Shown: positions 24,095 to 34,287, numbered from the stretch's first letter. The stretch is 57,255 nt of DNA from Desulfopila sp. IMCC35006 (GCF_005116645.1 NZ_SWCM01000022.1:1-57255), one strand, 5' to 3'. Made by a program: numbers and translations. The notes: a model not told the origin generated them from the letters alone.

Positions 24095-24645
24095 ATACGG
24101 TATAACAGTGGCATGTTTGAGAGACAAACCCCGGTCGTCGGTTCCCCGGACGGGTAACTGCAGCTGCAGTTACCAGGAGTTCATTTATACTGCAACTGCC
24201 CCGCCTCACCTTGTTCACTTATATTGATCGAAGGATGAGTAAAATCGGGAATTGCATCCAAAAACCAGCCACCTCCTGTTGAAAAAGATCTGTTCAGCTT
24301 CACGAAAAACCGCAGGAACAGAACAGTTGAACGCCATGAAACAGCGCCCCCGATAAACGTTATTTTTTCAGTGCCCCATGTGCCAGGTTGACCTTTCTTC
24401 TCAGAAATTTTTCTTCTGGAAAGGACTTACCATTAATTCCTGCTGCGCTAATATAGCTAAAACTTCCGGGTAATAGTAACACCACGACAATTTTCGATCA
24501 TACCACACTGATCAAGGGAATTGCAAGGGCAGGGTATTTTCCATCACCTCCGGTAAAGGCGGTTCTTGACGCACGGAAACGATAATGTTACCTACATCTG
24601 AACGATCGTACTCTTTAAAATAATGTCAAGCGTAGAGCATCAATT
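24095..24645. other. 551-bp divergent gap between DHH gene and crcB
   Basis: The gap holds a perfect 20-bp palindrome at 24154-24173 about 60 bp upstream of the DHH start. The remainder has no gene. I looked for a fluoride riboswitch before crcB and saw neither the conserved GGCGATGG-type start nor its pseudoknot. A weak promoter-like TTGACG at about 24567 is present upstream of crcB. Confidence 0.5.
24154..24173. promoter_or_regulatory. Perfect 20-bp palindrome GTAACTGCAGCTGCAGTTAC
   Basis: It is fully self-complementary and lies in the control region of the DHH gene, so a dimeric regulator could bind it. No T-run follows on either strand, which argues against a terminator. Confidence 0.5.
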
Positions 24646-25023
24646 ATGAAGGGAATACTCGCCATTGGTCTTGGCGGCGGCATTGGCGCTATAGCCAGAT
24701 ATGCAGTAGCAATCTGTGCTGAAAAATTGACTCCGGTAAACTTTCCGCTCGGAACCCTGGCGGCCAACCTCCTTGGCTGCCTGCTGATCGGCTTTTTATG
24801 GAGTACTTTTGACAGGTATCATATAAGTCGTGAGTTCAGACTGTTTCTTTTCACCGGTTTTCTCGGTGGATTTACGACCTTTTCCACCTTTGCTCTCGAA
24901 ACTGAGGAATTTTTGAAGGCAGGCGAACCGTTGCATGCCGTTTCTTATTTGTTGATAAGTAATCTCCTTGGCATATCTATGGTTGCCCTGGGATTTCTCC
25001 TCAGTCAGCGCATTATTCGATAG
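24646..25023 (+). CDS. crcB: Fluoride exporter CrcB/FluC
   Basis: This 125-residue membrane protein has four hydrophobic helices and the Fluc signature GGFTTFSTFALE (about residues 75-86) plus LGTLAANLLGC. It forms a dual-topology dimeric fluoride channel in the inner membrane. It starts at ATG 24646 and is followed 14 bases later by lptG. Length is typical. Confidence 0.93.
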   Translation: MKGILAIGLGGGIGAIARYAVAICAEKLTPVNFPLGTLAANLLGCLLIGFLWSTFDRYHISREFRLFLFTGFLGGFTTFSTFALETEEFLKAGEPLHAVSYLLISNLLGISMVALGFLLSQRIIR

Positions 25024-25037
25024 TTGGAGCCACTTAC

Positions 25038-26126
25038 GTGAATTTGCTTAACCGCTATCTGCTGAGTCAGTTTGTTAAATATTTCTTTACTGTCAACGCC
25101 GGATTTTCAGCAATCTATCTGCTCGTTGATTTTTTTGAAAAAATCGATGATTTCAACGCAGCCGGTAAACCACTCATCCTGGCTATTGAATTTTTTATCC
25201 TGAAAATTCCCTTTGTCGTCGATCAGCTTGGCCCTGTATTTATTCTGCTCTCCGGGGTCATTTCTCTTGGTATTCTTAATCATACCAATGAACTGACTGC
25301 CCTGAAGGCAGGTGGAATCCCTCTTCGGCTGATCATCAGACCGCTGATTTTCGGGTCCGTACTTTTTACCATGCTTTTTCTTGCAGCGGCCCAGTGGCTC
25401 TTGCCTGCGACCATTGCCAGGACCAACAGGATCTGGTACGAGGAGGTCAAGGGCAAAGTACCTTTGGGGATTATGCGCAATAACCGCTATTATTACAAAG
25501 GAAAAGAGGGTTTTTATTCCTTCGACTGGCCCAACCCTAAAGAATACATATTCAAGAATTTCTCCTATTCCTGTTGGGATGAAAAATATAATATAAAAAC
25601 ACTGACCACAGCTGCAGACGCTATATGGCACACTGAAGACAGCAGCTGGATTTTTAACGACGGTCAGATTCAACAGCAGGAAGGTAATGATAACTACCGC
25701 ATCAACAACTTTATAACCACCAAGTTGAAATTACCCGAGCAACCTGAAGACTTTCTTGTCCCGGCCGATAAAGCGGCAGAGCTGTCGCTTACCAAGCTGT
25801 ATAAAGAAGTCTCTCGAGCTACGACCGATTATGAAAAAAGTGCCGCCCTGACAAATTTTCTTGGCCGCATCTCCTATATTTTCCTCGGCATACCATTGCT
25901 CTTACTCGGGTTGCCGATCCTGCTCTATTCCTATCGAAAATGGGGACGGGATCTCTCGGTGGCAATTCCGGTAAGTTGCGGTCTTGCTTTTGTCGCCTGG
26001 GGTATTTGGGGAGCCCTGCAGTCTCTGGCGATTGCCGGATATCTCTCCCCGGTCATCGCCGCGCTCAGCATACACCTTGTTTTTTCCTGCACCGGTATTT
26101 TTCTGCTTATAAAAAATGATCGATAG
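25038..26126 (+). CDS. lptG: LPS export permease LptG (YjgP/YjgQ family)
   Basis: This 362-residue permease is of the LptBFG complex, which extracts lipopolysaccharide from the inner membrane. It has N-terminal helices (about 10-30, 55-120), a periplasmic beta-jellyroll (about 130-260) and three C-terminal helices. NHTNELTALKAGGIPLRLI is the coupling-helix region for LptB. It starts on GTG 25038. The partner lptF is not adjacent; assignment to LptG over LptF rests on the N-terminal pattern. Confidence 0.82.
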   Translation: MNLLNRYLLSQFVKYFFTVNAGFSAIYLLVDFFEKIDDFNAAGKPLILAIEFFILKIPFVVDQLGPVFILLSGVISLGILNHTNELTALKAGGIPLRLIIRPLIFGSVLFTMLFLAAAQWLLPATIARTNRIWYEEVKGKVPLGIMRNNRYYYKGKEGFYSFDWPNPKEYIFKNFSYSCWDEKYNIKTLTTAADAIWHTEDSSWIFNDGQIQQQEGNDNYRINNFITTKLKLPEQPEDFLVPADKAAELSLTKLYKEVSRATTDYEKSAALTNFLGRISYIFLGIPLLLLGLPILLYSYRKWGRDLSVAIPVSCGLAFVAWGIWGALQSLAIAGYLSPVIAALSIHLVFSCTGIFLLIKNDR

Positions 26127-26138
26127 CCCGGCAATGAA

Positions 26139-26176
26139 AAAAAAAGGCCGCCCGGAATATCCCGAACGGCCTTTTT
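26139..26176. terminator. Bidirectional terminator between lptG and the FKBP gene
   Basis: AAAAAGGCCG (26141-26150) pairs with CGGCCTTTTT (26167-26176). An inner CCCGG/CCCG pair makes the stem longer. The A-run before and T-run after let it serve both convergent genes. Confidence 0.85.
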
Positions 26177-26202
26177 ATGCTGCAGCTACTTTTAAGGGCT
26201 TT

Positions 26203-26892
26203 TTACTTCTCGATGCCAAGCAGCTCGACATCAAAAACAAGAACAGAGTTCGGCTGAATTTTCGGAGCAGCACCATTTTCCCCGTAGGCCAGTTCTGCCG
26301 GGATGACCAGATGTAATTTAGTGCCCACATTCATTAACTGGAGTGCTTCTGACCACCCTTTTATAACCTGGTCAACCTGGAACTGGGCAGGTTCCCCATG
26401 CGCCTTGGTACTATCGAATTCGGTCCCATCGATCAGCGTCCCGGTATATTCAACCTTTACCTTGTCGGTCGGCTTGGCTTTGTCTCCCTTCCCCTGTTTC
26501 AGGACCTCATACTGCAAACCACTGGTCGTGACCGTCACTCCCTTTTTCTTTTTATTTTCTTCGAGAAATTTTACCCCGGCAGCATGGTTCGCAGCTTTCA
26601 TTTCTTCCATCTTGACTTTCTGCTTGGCCTGCATCTTCTGGGCGAATTCTTTCTGGATAGTCTGCATCTCTTCAGGAGTCAATGCTGGTTTTTCTCCCTT
26701 GTAGGCATCTTCAATACCCTGGACCAGAAATTTCTGCTGAATATCTCCACCAGCTCCCTTAAAATAATTACCGACTTCAAATCCCATACTATAGCTGATC
26801 TTTTCTTCAAAACTCGCTGGGGGTGCAGATTGTGACACGGCAGGTAATGCAATACATAGTCCAAGAACTGCCGACACCAAATATTTTTTCAT
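26203..26892 (-). CDS. FKBP-type peptidyl-prolyl cis-trans isomerase, periplasmic (FkpA/Mip-like)
   Basis: This 229-residue protein has a signal peptide (MKKYLVSAVLGLCIALPAVS) and an N-terminal helical dimerisation domain (about 27-120). A C-terminal FKBP domain (130-229) carries VKVEYTGTLIDGTEFDST, then IPAELAYGENGA and SVLVFDVELLGIE. It accelerates proline isomerisation and acts as a chaperone in the envelope. AGGAGG lies before the ATG. It is the last gene before the terminator, 38 bases beyond the Smr gene. Confidence 0.9.
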   Translation of the reverse strand: MKKYLVSAVLGLCIALPAVSQSAPPASFEEKISYSMGFEVGNYFKGAGGDIQQKFLVQGIEDAYKGEKPALTPEEMQTIQKEFAQKMQAKQKVKMEEMKAANHAAGVKFLEENKKKKGVTVTTSGLQYEVLKQGKGDKAKPTDKVKVEYTGTLIDGTEFDSTKAHGEPAQFQVDQVIKGWSEALQLMNVGTKLHLVIPAELAYGENGAAPKIQPNSVLVFDVELLGIEK

Positions 26893-26930
26893 CAGAAACT
26901 CCTCCTAAGAAGTTTTATATTTTACCACAT

Positions 26931-27446
26931 TTACGACCACAGAGTCGCGTTACAGATTGTTGTTAGAAGCAGCCTGGGCAGCGCCAGCAAAGCAAAAGTG
27001 AATATCACCAGGGTAATACCCCGGTTGCCCTTGTTCAGGTGTTTATCGGTTCCAAGTTGAGGATAACGCCGAAGCAGAGACCTGACCGCTCCCGAGCGTT
27101 TGTTAAATTCCTCCCCGAGGATAAAATCGCTGATCAACCCTTTCGTCTTAAAGAAATCAAGGGTTTTTCTGCATTCCGTTCGGATCACCCCACCCTTACC
27201 ACTCGAGCCATAACCATGGATCAAGGTCAGTACACTGATATTATTTCTGGCCGAATCATCAAGTACTTCATGCAATCGCCGCAGGGCAGCATCCGCCAGC
27301 GGCCGCCCCGCCTCGAGATTGACTGTTTTATGCACATAAACAATTTTTTTTTTAAGTCCGGCGGCATCATCTTTACTGCCGCAAAAGGGGCAGACCAGGC
27401 CCGAGTCCTCTCTGGTATTGCCGCAGACACCACAAACGATCTTCAT
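26931..27446 (-). CDS. Zinc-ribbon Smr-domain protein
   Basis: This 171-residue protein has an N-terminal zinc ribbon CGVCGNTREDSGLVCPFC (residues 5-22) and a Smr-like domain with VNLEAGRPLADAALRRLHEV and LTLIHGYGSSGKGGVIRTEC, the latter matching the TxIHGxGxG core of MutS2-type Smr nucleases. A hydrophobic C-terminal segment (about 145-165) suggests membrane attachment, which is unusual for Smr proteins. It follows rel by 27 bases. Substrate unknown. Confidence 0.75.
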   Translation of the reverse strand: MKIVCGVCGNTREDSGLVCPFCGSKDDAAGLKKKIVYVHKTVNLEAGRPLADAALRRLHEVLDDSARNNISVLTLIHGYGSSGKGGVIRTECRKTLDFFKTKGLISDFILGEEFNKRSGAVRSLLRRYPQLGTDKHLNKGNRGITLVIFTFALLALPRLLLTTICNATLWS

Positions 27447-27473
27447 TCCGTCACCACAACCCTTTTCCAGCCG

Positions 27474-29663
27474 CTACAGTCTGCGCACATTAATGACCGC
27501 CGGCAGTTGCCGGAGGTGCTGCATAAGGACATTGAGATGATCGAGGTTTTCCACCTCCAGTGAAATTGTCATATCCGCCTGATCCATCGGGGTGGTGTGA
27601 GCGGAAATATCAACGATATTGGCATTATCAAGATTGATGGAACTGCTGATTTCAGAAAAGATGCCCCGTTTGTTTTCTGCACTGACATGGATGCCGACTT
27701 TGAAATTTTTCTCGGCGATACCGGACCAGGAGACATCGATCCATCGCTTGGGATCGGAACTGAGCAGATTGTGACAATTTGACTTATGCACCGAGACTCC
27801 CCGCCCCATCGTGATAAAGCCGACGATCGGATCCCCCGGCAGCGGACGGCAGCATTGACTCACTTTAACGAGCATACCGTCGATGCCATCAATGGTTACC
27901 CCGGATATATCTTTACCATCTTCGCTGACATGCTGATTCACCATGCGGCTGGCCAGTTCTTCCGGCGGCAGGTCGGTCGCAACGGGCTCGTTCTCTTTAC
28001 GGAGTTCGGCTGGCTGAAGTCCTTTGATCAGATTCTGGACGGTGATTGCCCCGCTGCCGACCTTGACCAGCAGATCATCCAGCGAGTTGCAATGCAACTG
28101 CTTGAGTATGAGGCGAATATGACCACTTTTAATAATTTTTTTGAGCGAAGTGTCATATTTCTTGATCTCTTTTTCACAGATTTCCCGACCAAGCTTGAGG
28201 GCCTTTTCTTTTTCTTCACGCCGCAGCCAGGAGCGAATCCTGGTCCTCGCCCGGCTGGTCTTGACCAGATCCAGCCACCCCCGCCTGGGAACCTGCGTGG
28301 GCGAGGTGACGATCTCAACGATATCACCGGTCTGCAATTGATATTTGAGCGGTACCTGCCGACCGTTGACCTTCGCTGAAACACAGTGGTCACCAACCTC
28401 GGTATGGATAGAATAGGCAAAATCAATGGGGCAGCTGCCAAGAGGAAATTCCTTGACCTCGCCTGTCGGGGTCAGGGCATACACCTCGGGATCGTACAGT
28501 TCACCGATCAGGCTGTCGAGAAATTCTCGTGGATCTTCAACGTCCTGCAGAGAGGTGACAAGTTTTTTCAGCTCCCGAAAAAGCTTGGCGTCGTTCTTAT
28601 TGACCTTCTGTCCCTCTTTATAGGCCCAGTGGGCGGCAACCCCTTCCTGGGCAACCCGGTCCATCTGGTCGGTACGAATCTGGATCTCGATAAAGTGATC
28701 ACGGGGGCCAACAACCGTGGTATGCATCGACTGGTAATTATTGGCCTTGGGAACAGATATAAAGTCCTTGATTCGTCCGGGTACCGGCGACCAGTTGGCG
28801 TGGATAGTGCCAAGCGCCTCATAGCATTCGTTCACCGTTTCGACGATGATCCGGAAGGCAACCTTATCATAGACCCGGTCAAGGGAAATGTTCTGGGCGA
28901 TGAGTTTCTTGTAGATGGAATAAAGGTGCTTGGGACGACCAATGATCCGGATGGGCGTGATATTGCTTTCTGCCAGCTTTTCATGGAGGATGGCGATGAC
29001 TTCATCGACATATCGCTGCCGCTCATCAAGAGAACTCTCCATTGTATGCGAGAGATTGTAGTGTTCTTCCGGATATAAAAATTTAAAGGCATGGTCCTCG
29101 AGTTCACGCTTGAGCCAGTCGATACCGAGTCGGCTGGCCAAAGGGGCATAGACATCCATGGTCTCCCTGGCCATGTCCAGCTGCTGCTCCCGGTCGACCA
29201 TATCGAGCAGGAACATATCGAGTAATCTGTCGACCAGCTTCACCAGCAACACCCGGATATCGGTGGCAATAGCCAGCAGCATTTTCCGGAGGTTGTCCGC
29301 CTGACTGGCCAGCTTACTGTTGTAGGTGACTTTGGTTATCTTCGTCGACCCTTCAACAATGCCCGCCACATCCTTGCCGAATTTATCGGTAAGCTCCTTG
29401 ACGGTCACCCCTTCTTTCAAAACCCCGTGCAACAGACCGGCCAGAACAGTATCGAAATCAAGGTGCATGGACGCCAGCATGGAGGCGACTTCCAGCAAAT
29501 GAATAGTATACAGTTCCCCGGAAAAATGCCGTTGTCCCTGGTGGACCCGGCACACGATTTCCCACGCCTCATCTATCGGTGACAGATCGACGCCGTGCAG
29601 ATAGTTTCCCGCAAGAATTTTCAGCCCGTTCGGGTTTACTGTGGATGGATTGGTCATGGACAA
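27474..29663 (-). CDS. Rel/SpoT-family (p)ppGpp synthetase with degenerate hydrolase site
   Basis: This 729-residue long RSH protein has hydrolase-like (about 30-200), synthetase (230-350), TGS (about 390-450) and ACT (650-729) domains. The synthetase looks active: HLYSIYKKL, RVYDKVAFRIIV, PGRIKDFI with RxKD (297-300), YQSMHTT and EIQIRT. In the hydrolase site HD is LLHG (77-80), the following ED is KE (83-84), and DRLHNM is DRLLDM (145-150). So it should make but not degrade (p)ppGpp. It is nine bases downstream of proS. Confidence 0.92.
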   Translation of the reverse strand: MSMTNPSTVNPNGLKILAGNYLHGVDLSPIDEAWEIVCRVHQGQRHFSGELYTIHLLEVASMLASMHLDFDTVLAGLLHGVLKEGVTVKELTDKFGKDVAGIVEGSTKITKVTYNSKLASQADNLRKMLLAIATDIRVLLVKLVDRLLDMFLLDMVDREQQLDMARETMDVYAPLASRLGIDWLKRELEDHAFKFLYPEEHYNLSHTMESSLDERQRYVDEVIAILHEKLAESNITPIRIIGRPKHLYSIYKKLIAQNISLDRVYDKVAFRIIVETVNECYEALGTIHANWSPVPGRIKDFISVPKANNYQSMHTTVVGPRDHFIEIQIRTDQMDRVAQEGVAAHWAYKEGQKVNKNDAKLFRELKKLVTSLQDVEDPREFLDSLIGELYDPEVYALTPTGEVKEFPLGSCPIDFAYSIHTEVGDHCVSAKVNGRQVPLKYQLQTGDIVEIVTSPTQVPRRGWLDLVKTSRARTRIRSWLRREEKEKALKLGREICEKEIKKYDTSLKKIIKSGHIRLILKQLHCNSLDDLLVKVGSGAITVQNLIKGLQPAELRKENEPVATDLPPEELASRMVNQHVSEDGKDISGVTIDGIDGMLVKVSQCCRPLPGDPIVGFITMGRGVSVHKSNCHNLLSSDPKRWIDVSWSGIAEKNFKVGIHVSAENKRGIFSEISSSINLDNANIVDISAHTTPMDQADMTISLEVENLDHLNVLMQHLRQLPAVINVRRL

Positions 29664-29671
29664 CTGGTCGG

Positions 29672-31384
29672 TTAGTTAGTCAGTTGGGCAAAAATTGCTG
29701 TCTTTAAACGCCCGATGGTATCCTCCGGTGTCAGCTCTTCGACAACACCGTCTCTGCGATGCTTTATTTCCATCATACCGTTTTCCTTAAAACTTTTTCC
29801 GACTGTCACCCGATACGGAATGCCCAGCAAGTCGGCGTCTTTAAATTTGAAGCCCGGTCGCTCATCCCGGTCATCCAACAGCACTTCCAGACCCGCCGCC
29901 ATAAGATCCTGGTAAAGTTTTTCAGCCGCAGAGTTGATCGTCTCATCACTGCCGCCCAGATTGACGATAATGACGGTATATGGTGCCAGGGGAACGGGAA
30001 AGATGATACCCTTGTCGTCATGGTTCTGTTCGATTGCGGCGGCGACAATTCGACTGACACCGATGCCATAGCAGCCCATAACAAAGTGTTTGGACTGGCC
30101 ATCTTTATCCTGGAAGGTAGCATTCATCGACTCGGAATAGCCGGTGCCCAGTTTAAATACATGGCCGACTTCGATCCCTTCCGTTGTTTCAAGTTTACCG
30201 CCGCATTCCGGACAGGGATCATCGGTGGTGATCTGACGCAGGTCGGCCACCGCCTCCACCTGAAAATCCCGCCCCAGATTAACGTTTTTGAGATGATAAT
30301 TTTTCTCGTTGCCTCCGACATAAAAATTCTGCATGGCGGCAACTTCCTGATCGGCGACGATACGTAAATCAACACCGACCGGTCCCAGATAACCTGTCGG
30401 TACTCCGGTGGCATCGAAAACCTCTTTATCGTCGGCCAGCTCAATATCGGCTGCGCCAAGCAGGTTTTTCAGCTTCACCTCCTCGACTTCACGATCCCCG
30501 CGAACCAGCACGCCAACCGGCTTGCCGTCTGCCTTGAACACCATTGTTTTTACCAGCTGGCGAGGTTCGATACCTAAAAAGTCACAAACGGCATCGACCT
30601 TTCGCTTGCCGGGAGTCTCGATTTTTTCCATCTGGCCGGGAGCTGCCTCATGGTTGACCGGCACCAGTTTGACAACCGCTTTTTCCATATTGGCGGCGTA
30701 TTCGCAATTCTTACAGACAACAATAGTATCTTCTCCGGTATCGGCCAACACCATAAACTCATGGGAGAAACTGCCGCCGATTGCGCCCGAATCGGCCTGC
30801 ACTGCCCGAAAGGAAAGACCGCAGCGGGTAAAGATTCGTTTGTAGGCGTCAAACATCTTCTGATAGGAGAGTCCGGCAGCCTCATCGCTTACATCAAAGG
30901 AATAGGCATCTTTCATAATAAATTCGCGGCCCCGCATAAGGCCAAAGCGCGGCCGAATCTCGTCGCGGAACTTGGTCTGAATCTGGTACAGATTAATCGG
31001 CAGATTCCGGTAGGAGTGTAATTCCTTACGGGCGATATCAGTGATCACCTCTTCATGGGTCGGTCCAAGGCATGATTCCCGGTCATGACGATCCCGAAAA
31101 CGCAGCAATTCCGGCCCGTATTTTTCATACCGTCCGGTCTCAACCCATAGATCGGCTGGCTGGACCATCGGCATGAGCAGTTCCTGGGCACCGGCACGGT
31201 TCATCTCCTCGCGGACAATATTTTCAACCTTGCGGATAGCCGCAAGACCGATGGGCATGTAGGTGTAAACACCGGCGGTGAGCTTACGAATAAAACCTGC
31301 CCGCAGCATCAGTCTGTGACTGATGACTTCCGCTTCGGCAGGTGTTTCTTTTAAAGTTGGTAACAGTGTCTGTGAATAGCGCAT
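29672..31384 (-). CDS. proS: Prolyl-tRNA synthetase
   Basis: This 570-residue class II enzyme charges tRNA-Pro. Motif 2 ([20 protein letters not shown]) and motif 3 ([13 protein letters not shown]) are visible. A YbaK-type editing insertion (about 225-400) lies between them, including [16 protein letters not shown], the bacterial long form. C-terminal anticodon-binding residues include [20 protein letters not shown]. It starts one base after ispG and continues the operon toward rel. Confidence 0.96.
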   Translation of the reverse strand: MRYSQTLLPTLKETPAEAEVISHRLMLRAGFIRKLTAGVYTYMPIGLAAIRKVENIVREEMNRAGAQELLMPMVQPADLWVETGRYEKYGPELLRFRDRHDRESCLGPTHEEVITDIARKELHSYRNLPINLYQIQTKFRDEIRPRFGLMRGREFIMKDAYSFDVSDEAAGLSYQKMFDAYKRIFTRCGLSFRAVQADSGAIGGSFSHEFMVLADTGEDTIVVCKNCEYAANMEKAVVKLVPVNHEAAPGQMEKIETPGKRKVDAVCDFLGIEPRQLVKTMVFKADGKPVGVLVRGDREVEEVKLKNLLGAADIELADDKEVFDATGVPTGYLGPVGVDLRIVADQEVAAMQNFYVGGNEKNYHLKNVNLGRDFQVEAVADLRQITTDDPCPECGGKLETTEGIEVGHVFKLGTGYSESMNATFQDKDGQSKHFVMGCYGIGVSRIVAAAIEQNHDDKGIIFPVPLAPYTVIIVNLGGSDETINSAAEKLYQDLMAAGLEVLLDDRDERPGFKFKDADLLGIPYRVTVGKSFKENGMMEIKHRRDGVVEELTPEDTIGRLKTAIFAQLTN

Positions 31385-31385
31385 A

Positions 31386-32468
31386 TTATTTTTTTTGCCC
31401 CTCTTCTTCCATCTTTTTCAACTCGGCCATAAAGACTTCCAACAGTTTATCCTCATGAACCTTTTGCCAGATTTCGCCTTTCTTGAAAATTATACCGACA
31501 CCATTACCGCCGGCAACACCAATATCTGCCTGCTTCGCTTCCCCGGGACCATTGACGACACACCCCATCACTGCTATTTTCAGTGGACTCTCCATGGTCT
31601 GGACATATCGTTCAACTTCTTCCGCCAGCCCGAACAGGTCGATCTGGGTGCGCCCACAGGTGGGACAGGAGATCAGTTCCGGTCCGCGCTCACGGATTTT
31701 CAGCGCTCGCAGGAGCTCAAAGCCGACCCGCACCTCTTCCACCGGATCACGGGTGAGAGAGATGCGAAACGTATCCCCAATGCCCTGGCTCAGAAGAATG
31801 CCCAGGGCAACACTCGATTTGACGGTACCGGCAATCAGTCCACCAGCTTCGGTAACCCCTAGGTGCAGCGGGTAGTCGGTTATCTTCGCCAGCTGCTGGT
31901 AACCGTTGATTGTCGTCAATACGTCCGCTGATTTGATGGATATTTTTATCGCATTATAGCCATGTTTTTCCACCAGCCGGACATTGCGCATGGCACTTTC
32001 GATCAGGGCTGCAGTATTATCCGGAGTCGGATAGCCATGTTTTTGCAGCAGATCTTTTTCTATGGATCCACTGTTTACCCCGACGCGGATCGGTACCCCA
32101 TGCTGTTTTGCCGCGTCGACAACCAGGGCAATTTTCTCTTCACCACCCAGATTGCCGGGATTAATCCTGATTCCATCAGCCCCATTTTCCATGGCGGCGA
32201 TGGCCAGTCGATAGTCAAAATGAATATCGGCAATCAAGGGAATAGTAATTTCATCCTGGATAGGCCGAATTGCCGCTGCCGCCTGAGGGTCTAGAACTGC
32301 CACCCGGACAATATCACAGCCGGCGGCCTGCAGCCGGTGAATCTGGTCAACGGTCAGGGGGACATTTTTGGTATCGGTGTTGGTCATCGACTGCACACTG
32401 ATGACACTGTCACCGCCTACGGCGACACCGCCGACTTTTATCTGCCGTGTTTTGTTTCTGATAATCAT
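31386..32468 (-). CDS. ispG: 4-hydroxy-3-methylbut-2-enyl-diphosphate synthase (flavodoxin/ferredoxin)
   Basis: This 360-residue enzyme of the MEP isoprenoid pathway reduces the cyclic diphosphate to HMBPP. The TIM-barrel N-domain has [10 protein letters not shown] and IRINPGN, and the C-domain carries the 4Fe-4S cysteines in SCPTCGRTQ and [10 protein letters not shown]. Together with dxr and uppS upstream it groups isoprenoid and undecaprenyl genes in this operon. Start is ATG 32468, 14 bases after tsaB. Confidence 0.95.
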   Translation of the reverse strand: MIIRNKTRQIKVGGVAVGGDSVISVQSMTNTDTKNVPLTVDQIHRLQAAGCDIVRVAVLDPQAAAAIRPIQDEITIPLIADIHFDYRLAIAAMENGADGIRINPGNLGGEEKIALVVDAAKQHGVPIRVGVNSGSIEKDLLQKHGYPTPDNTAALIESAMRNVRLVEKHGYNAIKISIKSADVLTTINGYQQLAKITDYPLHLGVTEAGGLIAGTVKSSVALGILLSQGIGDTFRISLTRDPVEEVRVGFELLRALKIRERGPELISCPTCGRTQIDLFGLAEEVERYVQTMESPLKIAVMGCVVNGPGEAKQADIGVAGGNGVGIIFKKGEIWQKVHEDKLLEVFMAELKKMEEEGQKK

Positions 32469-32482
32469 TTGCTATCGAGATG

Positions 32483-33214
32483 TTATTCCGGCACAGTAAT
32501 TTTTTTCTGCATCAGGTTAAGCTCGGCATCAGAGCTGCGGATATAGAGGGGCACCGCTTCAGCCACATCGAGGGCGTCTCCGGCAAGAAGTTTTTCCCCG
32601 GCGAGCATACCAAGTGATGCAGCGGAAAGTTCATGCAGCATGGCTGGCGCAAAAACAACCCTTTCCCCGAGCAGTTTTTCAAACAGCGCACCATATTCCA
32701 TAACTCCGTCACCGATCATGACAACCGGTTCGGTTATCCCGGCAGCGAGTTTTTCCGGTGCCACAACGCACATATCGCTGATTCGTACGGCCAGCCCATC
32801 ATTATTGCAACGATAGAATGCTGAATATACCTCTTTTTTTCGCGCATCGACAACCGCACAAATGAGTTGCGAAGTAGAACATTTTGCAGCAAGCGAATCA
32901 AGACTGGAGATGCCGTATAAAGATTTTCCGGCAGCTGCCGCCAGCCCCTTGGCGGTGGCCATGCCGATTCTGATGCCGGTAAAGCTGCCTGGACCGAGAC
33001 TCACCCCAATTCCGGCAATCTCCGACCAGCCGATCCTGGCTTCCTGCAGCAGGTAGTCGATTGCCTTCAGCAGTCGCCGGGAATGCGTCACATTGCCGGT
33101 GAGGCTGAGCGAGGCCAGCACTTTCCCGTCTTTTCTCGTCCCGGAAGTCAGGGCGACTGCACTGCAGGCAGTTGCCGTGTCCATCGACAGTATCAGCGGA
33201 TGGTCGAAATCCAT
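32483..33214 (-). CDS. tsaB: tRNA threonylcarbamoyladenosine biosynthesis protein TsaB
   Basis: This 243-residue ASKHA-fold partner of TsaD is needed for t6A formation in tRNA. LSMDTATACSAVAL, GVSLGPGSFTGIRIGMATAK and VDARKKEVYSAFY are typical. The open frame runs to 33583, but that part is antisense-like to no motif and overlaps rseP, so ATG 33214 is chosen. It shares one base with the rseP stop (TGATG), implying coupled translation. Confidence 0.92.
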   Translation of the reverse strand: MDFDHPLILSMDTATACSAVALTSGTRKDGKVLASLSLTGNVTHSRRLLKAIDYLLQEARIGWSEIAGIGVSLGPGSFTGIRIGMATAKGLAAAAGKSLYGISSLDSLAAKCSTSQLICAVVDARKKEVYSAFYRCNNDGLAVRISDMCVVAPEKLAAGITEPVVMIGDGVMEYGALFEKLLGERVVFAPAMLHELSAASLGMLAGEKLLAGDALDVAEAVPLYIRSSDAELNLMQKKITVPE

Positions 33215-34287
33215 CAATGAAAGAGCCTGACGATATCGTTGTAGAACACAAAGATCATCAGCGACCCGAGAAGACCGATACCTATCTGCTGCGCCACAAT
33301 CTGCGCCCGCTCGTTCATCGGTTTTCGCCGCAGCCCTTCGATCGTCAGGAAGACCAGATGACCGCCATCCAGAACCGGAATTGGCAGGAGGTTGAGAATG
33401 CCAAGGTTGACACTGAGCAGACTCATAAAATAAATGAGATTCATCCATCCGGCCTTCATCTGTTCCCCGGCAATCTGGGCGATGAGAATAGGACCGCCTA
33501 TCTCCGAGGCAGGGACAACGCGCTGGATAATTTTCACAAAGCCCATAACTGTCAGAGACATATACATCCAGGTCTGACGACACGCACTCTGTATTGCCCC
33601 TATAATATTGCTTTTTTCGTAGGTGAGTTCATCGGCTTTCATGATGCCGATCATATAGCGCTGTTCGACTTCTTCGCCGAAAATATTTTTAACCGCATCG
33701 ATCGCCGGGGCCATCTCCAAATTCACTCTGGCACCGGCCCGATCCACAACCATATGGATGGGCTTACCCTGACTATTTTTCACTGCTTCCAGCACATCCA
33801 TCCAGCCATGCGTCTCTTTCTGATCAATGGAGACTATCACATCGTCTTTCTGCACTCCGGCCATGGCCGCAGGTGAGTCATCGTTCACTTTGCCGATTCG
33901 CGTGGTATCGACAGATGTCGGAATACCGACGAAAGTAAACACCAGAAAAAAGAGCAGCAGCGCAAAAAGAAGATTAAAAAGCGGACCGGCCAAAACAACC
34001 ATGAATCGCTGCCAGACGGCCTTATGCGCAAAGGAACCTTTTTTGTCTGCATCGGCAATCTGCTGTTCGTCCGGATTTTCACCGAACATCTTGACAAAGC
34101 CGCCCAACGGAAAGGCAGAAATGACGTATTCGGTTTCGCCGATTACTTTTCCGGCGATTTTCGGTCCAAAGCCCAGAGAAAATTTCAACACCCGAACGCC
34201 AAATAATTTGGCAAAAAGAAAATGGCCCAGCTCATGAACAAAGATCAGCAGGCCGAGAACCAGAATAAACGAAAATAATGTAGTCAT
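33214..34287 (-). CDS. rseP: Site-2 membrane metalloprotease RseP
   Basis: This 357-residue intramembrane zinc protease has HELGH at residues 18-22 and LLPIPVLDGGH near residue 300. One PDZ domain (about 110-180, VNDDSPAAMAGVQKDDVIVS) lies between them. It cleaves anti-sigma factors and remnant signal peptides. It lies between dxr and tsaB. Enterobacterial RseP has two PDZ domains (about 450 residues); the single-PDZ form here is the common shorter one. Confidence 0.92.
   Translation of the reverse strand: MTTLFSFILVLGLLIFVHELGHFLFAKLFGVRVLKFSLGFGPKIAGKVIGETEYVISAFPLGGFVKMFGENPDEQQIADADKKGSFAHKAVWQRFMVVLAGPLFNLLFALLLFFLVFTFVGIPTSVDTTRIGKVNDDSPAAMAGVQKDDVIVSIDQKETHGWMDVLEAVKNSQGKPIHMVVDRAGARVNLEMAPAIDAVKNIFGEEVEQRYMIGIMKADELTYEKSNIIGAIQSACRQTWMYMSLTVMGFVKIIQRVVPASEIGGPILIAQIAGEQMKAGWMNLIYFMSLLSVNLGILNLLPIPVLDGGHLVFLTIEGLRRKPMNERAQIVAQQIGIGLLGSLMIFVFYNDIVRLFH

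Noticed and set aside
24480-24645. Fluoride riboswitch before crcB
   Set aside because: The conserved start motif and pseudoknot partners are not visible.
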